This document shows, one piece after another, positions 59,879 to 64,000 of a stretch of 64,000 bases of DNA. Source of the DNA: Streptomyces anulatus (lineage in GTDB: Bacteria > Actinomycetota > Actinomycetes > Streptomycetales > Streptomycetaceae); assembly GCF_014650675.1 (NCBI RefSeq), contig NZ_BMVK01000001.1, positions 62,001 to 126,000 of the forward strand. The letters run 5' to 3'. The notes under the pieces are model-generated. The model worked only from the letters and a program-made list of their open reading frames with translations. It was not told the origin of the DNA and did not search any database. Both the position numbers and the translations under genes were made by a program. The first letter of the stretch is position 1. Each line of letters opens with the position of its first letter.

Positions 59879-61147
59879 TCAGCCGAAGAAGTTCCGGACG
59901 TGCTCCAGACCGTCCACCAGGGCGTCGACCTCGGCGGGCGTGGAGTACAGATAGAACGACGCTCGCGTCGTCGCGGGAATTCCGTACCGCAGGCAGACCG
60001 GGCGGGCGCAGTGGTGGCCGACCCGGACGGCGATGCCCATCTCGTCGAGGACCTGACCCACGTCGTGCGGGTGGATGTCGCCGAGCGTGAAGGAGATCGT
60101 GGCCCCGCGGTCCTCGGCCGTCGCCGGGCCGATGATCCGCAGGTCCGGGACCTCCAGGAGACGCTTCACCGCGTACTCGGTGATCGCCTTCTCGTGCTGG
60201 TGGATCTTCTCCATGCCGATCGCCGAGAGGTAGTCCACGGCCGCGCCGAGGCCGACGGCCTGGGCGATCGGGGGCGTACCGGCCTCGAACTTGTGCGGCG
60301 CGGGGGCGTACGTCGAGGAGTGCATCGACACGGTCTCGATCATCTCGCCGCCGCCGAGGAAGGGAGGCAGGTCCTCCAGGAGCTCCTGCCGTCCCCACAG
60401 CACGCCGATGCCCGTCGGGCCGACCATCTTGTGACCGGTGAAGGCCACGAAGTCGGCCTGGAGCGCCTGCACGTCGAGCACCATGTGCGGGGCCGCCTGC
60501 GAGGCGTCGATGCAGACCAGCGCGCCGACCTGCTGGGCGCGGCGGATGATCTGCTCGACCGGGTTGACCGTGCCCAGGATGTTGGAGACCAGCGTGAAGG
60601 AGACGATCTTCGTCTTCTCCGTGATGATCTCGTCGATGTTCGAGAGGTCGAGCCGGCCGTCGTCGGTGATGCCGAACCACTTCAGCTTCGCGCCGGTGCG
60701 CTGCGAGAGCAGCTGCCACGGCACGATGTTGGAGTGGTGCTCCATCTCCGTGGTGACGATCTCGGTCTCGCGGTCCACCCGATAGGGCTCATCCGCCCAG
60801 CCGAGCATGTTCGCCACGAGGTTCAGCGACTCCGAGGCGTTCTTCGTGAAGATCACCTCGTCGCGGCTGGGTGCGTTGATGAAGGCGGCGACCTTGTCGC
60901 GGGCGCCCTCGTACAGCGCGGTGGCCTCCTCGGCGATCGTGTAGACGCCGCGGTGCACGTTCGCGTTGTGCCGCTCGTAGTACTCGTTGAGCGCGTCGAG
61001 GACCTGACGCGGCTTCTGCGAGGTCGCCGCGGAGTCCAGGTAAACGATCTTCTTGCCGTCGTGGACCGTGCGGTCCAGGATCGGGAAGTCCTTGCGGATC
61101 GCCTCGGTGTCGAGGAGGCCGGTGAGCCCCTGTCGGGCGTCAGTCAC
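59879..61147 (-). CDS. sufS: Cysteine desulfurase SufS
   Basis: 422-residue group II cysteine desulfurase (class V PLP fold) that releases sulfur from cysteine. It has FPILDRTVHDGKKIVYLDSAATSQKP, the cofactor region VCIDASQAAPHM, the PLP lysine in VAFTGHKMVGPTGIGVLWG (about 239) and the active-site Cys in VGHHCARPVCLRYG. The stop and start are shared closely with sufC (ATGA-type overlap at 61144) and sufU (10 nt). Confidence 0.96.
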   Translation of the reverse strand: MTDARQGLTGLLDTEAIRKDFPILDRTVHDGKKIVYLDSAATSQKPRQVLDALNEYYERHNANVHRGVYTIAEEATALYEGARDKVAAFINAPSRDEVIFTKNASESLNLVANMLGWADEPYRVDRETEIVTTEMEHHSNIVPWQLLSQRTGAKLKWFGITDDGRLDLSNIDEIITEKTKIVSFTLVSNILGTVNPVEQIIRRAQQVGALVCIDASQAAPHMVLDVQALQADFVAFTGHKMVGPTGIGVLWGRQELLEDLPPFLGGGEMIETVSMHSSTYAPAPHKFEAGTPPIAQAVGLGAAVDYLSAIGMEKIHQHEKAITEYAVKRLLEVPDLRIIGPATAEDRGATISFTLGDIHPHDVGQVLDEMGIAVRVGHHCARPVCLRYGIPATTRASFYLYSTPAEVDALVDGLEHVRNFFG

Positions 61148-61908
61148 GCGGAAGCGCCACCCTTCGTGTAGGCCTCGTAGCCCTCGTTCTCCAGCTGGTC
61201 GGCCAGCTCGGCGCCGCCGGAGGCCGCGATCCGGCCGTTGGCGAAGACGTGCACGAAGTCGGGCTTGATGTACTTCAGGATGCGGGTGTAGTGCGTGATC
61301 AGCAGGGTGCCGACCTCGCCGGTCTCGCGGACCCGGTTGACGCCCTCGGAGACGGTCTTGAGCGCGTCGACGTCCAGGCCGGAGTCGGTCTCGTCCAGGA
61401 CGGCGATCTTCGGCTTGAGGAGCTCCAGCTGGAGGATCTCGTGGCGCTTCTTCTCACCGCCGGAGAAGCCCTCGTTGACGTTGCGCTCGGCGAAGGCGGG
61501 GTCCATCTGGAGCCCGGCCATCGTCTCCTTGACCTCCTTGACCCACGTACGCAGCTTGGGGGCCTCGCCGCGGATGGCGGTGGCGGAGGTGCGCAGGAAG
61601 TTGGAGACCGAGACACCGGGGATCTCGACCGGGTACTGCATGGCGAGGAACAGGCCGGCGCGGGCCCGCTCGTCGACGGACATCTCCAGGACGTCCTCGC
61701 CGTCCAGGGTGACCGTGCCACTGGTGATCGTGTACTTGGGGTGACCCGCGAGCGAGTACGCGAGGGTGGACTTGCCGGACCCGTTGGGGCCCATGATGGC
61801 GTGGGTCTCGCCCTGCTTCACGGTCAGGTCGACGCCCTTGAGGATCTCCTTCGTGGCGTTGTCGGCCTCGACGGTGACGTGCAGGTCGCGGATTTCAAGC
61901 GTTGCCAT
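61144..61908 (-). CDS. sufC: Fe-S assembly ATPase SufC
   Basis: 254-residue ABC-type ATPase of the SufBCD scaffold. Walker A GPNGSGKST (about 39-47), the Q-loop in FLAMQYPVEIPGVSVSNFLR, signature FSGGEKKRHEILQLELLKP, Walker B IAVLDETDSGLDVDALK and switch His in LITHYTRIL. I chose the ATG at 61908 (MATLEIRDLHVTVE); the upstream extension overlaps the gap to the Rieske gene. Confidence 0.96.
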   Translation of the reverse strand: MATLEIRDLHVTVEADNATKEILKGVDLTVKQGETHAIMGPNGSGKSTLAYSLAGHPKYTITSGTVTLDGEDVLEMSVDERARAGLFLAMQYPVEIPGVSVSNFLRTSATAIRGEAPKLRTWVKEVKETMAGLQMDPAFAERNVNEGFSGGEKKRHEILQLELLKPKIAVLDETDSGLDVDALKTVSEGVNRVRETGEVGTLLITHYTRILKYIKPDFVHVFANGRIAASGGAELADQLENEGYEAYTKGGASA

Positions 61909-61915
61909 GGGTGAC

Positions 61916-62233
61916 TCAGGACTCCTGGGTGACGGAGACGAGCACATCGTCCCCTTCGATCTTTACGGGGTATACGGGGACGGGGCGCGTCGCGGGAAGG
62001 CCGGACGGCTTGCCGGTGCGGAGGTCGAACGACGATCCGTGCAGCCAGCACTCGATCGCGCAGTCCTCCACCTCGCCCTCCGAGAGGGACACGTTCGCGT
62101 GCGAGCAGATGTCGTTGATCGCGAACACCTCGCCCTCGGTGCGGACGACGGAGACGGGTGTGCCGTCGAGCTCCACCCGTTTCGGGGTGTCGTCCTCCAG
62201 CTCACTCAGCGCACAGGCCTTGACGAAGGACAT
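61916..62233 (-). CDS. Rieske [2Fe-2S] ferredoxin-like protein in the suf operon
   Basis: 105-residue Rieske protein of the non-haem oxygenase ferredoxin type. The cluster ligands are C-x-H in ICSHANVSLSEGE and C-x2-H in IECWLHGSSFDLRTG. Its ATG overlaps the sufD stop (TGATG at 62231-62235). A Rieske gene between sufD and sufC is common in actinobacteria; it may supply electrons for assembly, but this is not proven. Confidence 0.93.
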   Translation of the reverse strand: MSFVKACALSELEDDTPKRVELDGTPVSVVRTEGEVFAINDICSHANVSLSEGEVEDCAIECWLHGSSFDLRTGKPSGLPATRPVPVYPVKIEGDDVLVSVTQES

Positions 62234-63414
62234 CAGACGGACGCCTTCAGCTCGGCCTCGATCTTCTCGATGAGGCGCGCTTCGACGTCCGGCAGACCGA
62301 TCTGCTGGACCAGCTCGGCGAAGAAGCCGCGCACGACGAGACGGCGGGCCTCCTCGGCCGGAATACCGCGGGACTGGAGGTAGAAGAGCTGCTCGTCGTC
62401 GAAGCGGCCGGTCGCCGAGGCGTGGCCGGCGCCGACGATCTCGCCGGTCTCGATCTCCAGGTTGGGTACGGAGTCGACCCGGGCGCCGTCGGTGAGGACG
62501 AGGTTCCGGTTCATCTCGTAGGTGTCGGTGCCCTCGGCCGCGGCCTGGATGAGGACGTCGCCGATCCAGACGGCGTGCGCGCCGTCGCCCTGGAGTGCAC
62601 CCTTGTACACCGCGTTGGACTTGCAGTGCGGGGTGTTGTGGTCGACCAGGAGGCGGTGCTCCTGGTGCTGGCCCTTGTCGGTGAAGTACAGGCCGAAGAG
62701 CTCCGCCTCGCCGCCGGTGGCCGCGTAGGCCACCCGGGGGTGCAGGCGCACGACGTCGCCGCCGAAGGTGACGACGATCGACTTGAACGAGGCGTCCCGG
62801 CCGACCAGCGCGTTGTGCTGGCCGACGTGGACGGCCGTGTCGTCCCAGTCCTGCACGGAGACGACGGTCAGCTTCGCGCCGTCGCCCAGCACGTAGTCGA
62901 CGTTGGCGGCGAGCACCGCGTCACCGGTGTGGTCGATGACGACGACGGCCTCGGCGAAGGCGCCCAGCTGGATGAGCTGGTGGCCGTAGGCGACGCCGCC
63001 CTCTCCGTGCACGGCGATCCGGATCGGCTCGGTGAGCACGGCTTCCTTGGCGACCGTGACGACCGAGGCCTGCTCGAAGGAGCTGTACGCCTGGGCGGCG
63101 ACCCGGTCCACCGGGATGCCGGCCTTGCCGAGCCGGGAGTCGTCGCGGCCGACGGTCTCGACCGTGACGCCCTCGGGGGCCTCGATGGCGACCTTCACCC
63201 CGCTGCCGGTGGCGACGGCGGTGCCGTTGTGCAGCCCGCGCAGTCGCTCCAGCGGTGTGAAGCGCCACTCCTCCTCACGGCCGTGCGGGACGGGGAAGTC
63301 CGCGACGTCGAAGGACGGGGGTGCGCTCATACGGGTGGCGACGGTCGACTCGGCGGCCACCGCGATGGAGCCGGCGGTGGTGGAGCCCGCCGGAGTGTTC
63401 TGAGCCTCAGCCAT
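62233..63414 (-). CDS. sufD: Fe-S assembly scaffold subunit SufD
   Basis: 393-residue SufD, partner of SufB in the SufBC2D scaffold. Blocks: DFPVPHGREEEWRFTPLERLRGL, the beta-helix core (VVVIDHTGDAVLAANVDYVLGDGAKLTVVSVQDWDD) and the C-terminal GHASATGRFDDEQLFYLQSRGIPAEEARRLVVRGFFAEL, with the His used at the SufB interface. It is separated from sufB by 99 nt containing a UUCG hairpin. Confidence 0.95.
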   Translation of the reverse strand: MAEAQNTPAGSTTAGSIAVAAESTVATRMSAPPSFDVADFPVPHGREEEWRFTPLERLRGLHNGTAVATGSGVKVAIEAPEGVTVETVGRDDSRLGKAGIPVDRVAAQAYSSFEQASVVTVAKEAVLTEPIRIAVHGEGGVAYGHQLIQLGAFAEAVVVIDHTGDAVLAANVDYVLGDGAKLTVVSVQDWDDTAVHVGQHNALVGRDASFKSIVVTFGGDVVRLHPRVAYAATGGEAELFGLYFTDKGQHQEHRLLVDHNTPHCKSNAVYKGALQGDGAHAVWIGDVLIQAAAEGTDTYEMNRNLVLTDGARVDSVPNLEIETGEIVGAGHASATGRFDDEQLFYLQSRGIPAEEARRLVVRGFFAELVQQIGLPDVEARLIEKIEAELKASV

Positions 63415-63469
63415 GGCTGTCGTAGTGCTCGCTTTCTTAAGTCAAGAACTCGGGGGATTCGGTGGGGCG

Positions 63470-63493
63470 GGGACGGCCGCGAACGGCCGTCCC
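63470..63493 (-). promoter_or_regulatory. UUCG-capped hairpin between sufB and sufD
   Basis: In the transcript, GGGACGGCCG-UUCG-CGGCCGUCCC is a perfect 10-bp stem with the very stable UUCG tetraloop, 21 nt after the sufB stop and 56 nt before the sufD start. It can act as a partial terminator or protect a processed sufB 3' end, and would let sufB level differ from the rest of the operon. Confidence 0.6.
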
Positions 63494-63513
63494 GGTGGTC
63501 CTCGGGCGAGGAC

Positions 63514-64000
63514 CTAGCCGACCGAACCCTCCATCTGCAGCTCGATCAGCCGGTTGAGCTCCAGGGCGTACTCCATGGGCAGCTCCTTCGCGATCGGCTC
63601 GACGAAGCCGCGCACGATCATCGCCATGGCCTCGAACTCGGTGAGTCCGCGGCTCATGAGGTAGAAGAGCTGGTCCTCGGAGACCTTGGAGACGGTCGCC
63701 TCGTGGCCCATCGACACGTCGTCCTCGCGGACGTCGACGTAGGGGTAGGTGTCCGAGCGGGAGATCGTGTCGACGAGCAGAGCGTCGCAGAGCACGTTGG
63801 ACTTCGCGCCCGGCGCGCCCTCGCCGATCTCGATCAGACCGCGGTAGGACGTACGGCCGCCGCCTCGCGCCACCGACTTGGAGACGATGTTGGAGGAGGT
63901 GTTCGGGGCCATGTGGACCATCTTGGCGCCGGCGTCCTGGTGCTGGCCCTCGCCCGCGAAGGCGATGGACAGGGTCTCGCCCTTGGCGTGCTCGCCCATC
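63514..64000 (-). CDS. sufB: Fe-S assembly scaffold SufB (C-terminal part, cut by window edge)
   Basis: The last 162 or so codons of SufB are visible: [103 protein letters not shown] and [26 protein letters not shown], all typical. The conserved Cys of SNVLCDAL is the SufB residue implicated in cluster assembly. The N-terminus and any sufR lie beyond base 64000. Confidence 0.96.
   Translation of the reverse strand, partial: MGEHAKGETLSIAFAGEGQHQDAGAKMVHMAPNTSSNIVSKSVARGGGRTSYRGLIEIGEGAPGAKSNVLCDALLVDTISRSDTYPYVDVREDDVSMGHEATVSKVSEDQLFYLMSRGLTEFEAMAMIVRGFVEPIAKELPMEYALELNRLIELQMEGSVG

Noticed and set aside
1..64000. Mobile elements, prophage or CRISPR arrays
   Set aside because: I found no transposase, integrase, recombinase or regularly spaced repeat array; the gene content looks like core chromosome.

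Overview
The window is about 64 kb of high-GC actinobacterial chromosome. Dense GTG and ATG starts, ATGA/GTGA/TGATG gene overlaps, an ectoine/hydroxyectoine operon, an LAETG-anchored protein, paired Ser/Thr kinases with beta-propellers and a SoxR-box monooxygenase all point to Streptomyces. From memory, the gene order resembles the S. coelicolor SCO1842-SCO1925 interval (core chromosome). I see no transposase, phage or CRISPR array.

Layout: (1) 1-4.3 kb: a partial unknown gene, an alpha/beta hydrolase, a class II aldolase, and a PiT phosphate transporter with a small membrane partner behind a PHO box. (2) 4.3-14.0 kb: a cobalamin riboswitch, then cobD-cobQ-chelatase-cobO-cobB, a ZIP metal permease, and a CbiG_C/CobC fusion. 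These are late or 'decorating' steps; corrin-ring methyltransferases and CobN are absent here. (3) 14.1-17.8 kb: an LAETG sortase substrate, an amidohydrolase and a class V aminotransferase. (4) 17.8-21.5 kb: ectABCD with an unusually AT-rich leader. (5) 21.6-26.2 kb: VOC protein, Old Yellow Enzyme plus divergent MarR with two matching operators, a PLP enzyme and a DsbA-like protein. (6) 26.5-39.3 kb: two separated blocks of an oxidative uronate/aldarate route (KGSA dehydrogenase with IclR; KdgD with uronate dehydrogenase) that share an IclR-like operator. Between them lie a two-component system, a class B PBP, a YdeI-like protein and an MFS protein. (7) 39.4-43.2 kb: a TerD protein, a small CarD/tudor-like protein, and a Ro60/TROVE gene (rsr) with a 140-nt RNA just upstream that folds as a circularly permuted tRNA-like Y RNA (YrlA type). 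(8) 43.4-48.1 kb: two tandem Ser/Thr kinases with PQQ-type propellers. (9) 48.1-59.0 kb: unknown acidic protein, SoxR-box monooxygenase, phosphodiesterase, lipoprotein, dapA, dapD, MFS transporter, HxlR-redoxin fusion, SMR/TetR pair, membrane protein and VOC protein. (10) 59.1-64 kb: the suf Fe-S assembly operon, read leftwards (sufB-sufD-Rieske-sufC-sufS-sufU-sufT-like), with sufB cut by the window edge.

The strongest unusual signals are the permuted tRNA-like Y RNA beside rsr, the operator shared by the two sugar-acid blocks 10 kb apart, two mini-ORFs that look like translational relays at cobD and cobQ, an intergenic repeat absorbed into the 3' end of cobQ, and a 17-bp perfect hairpin that buries a start codon just after the suf operon.
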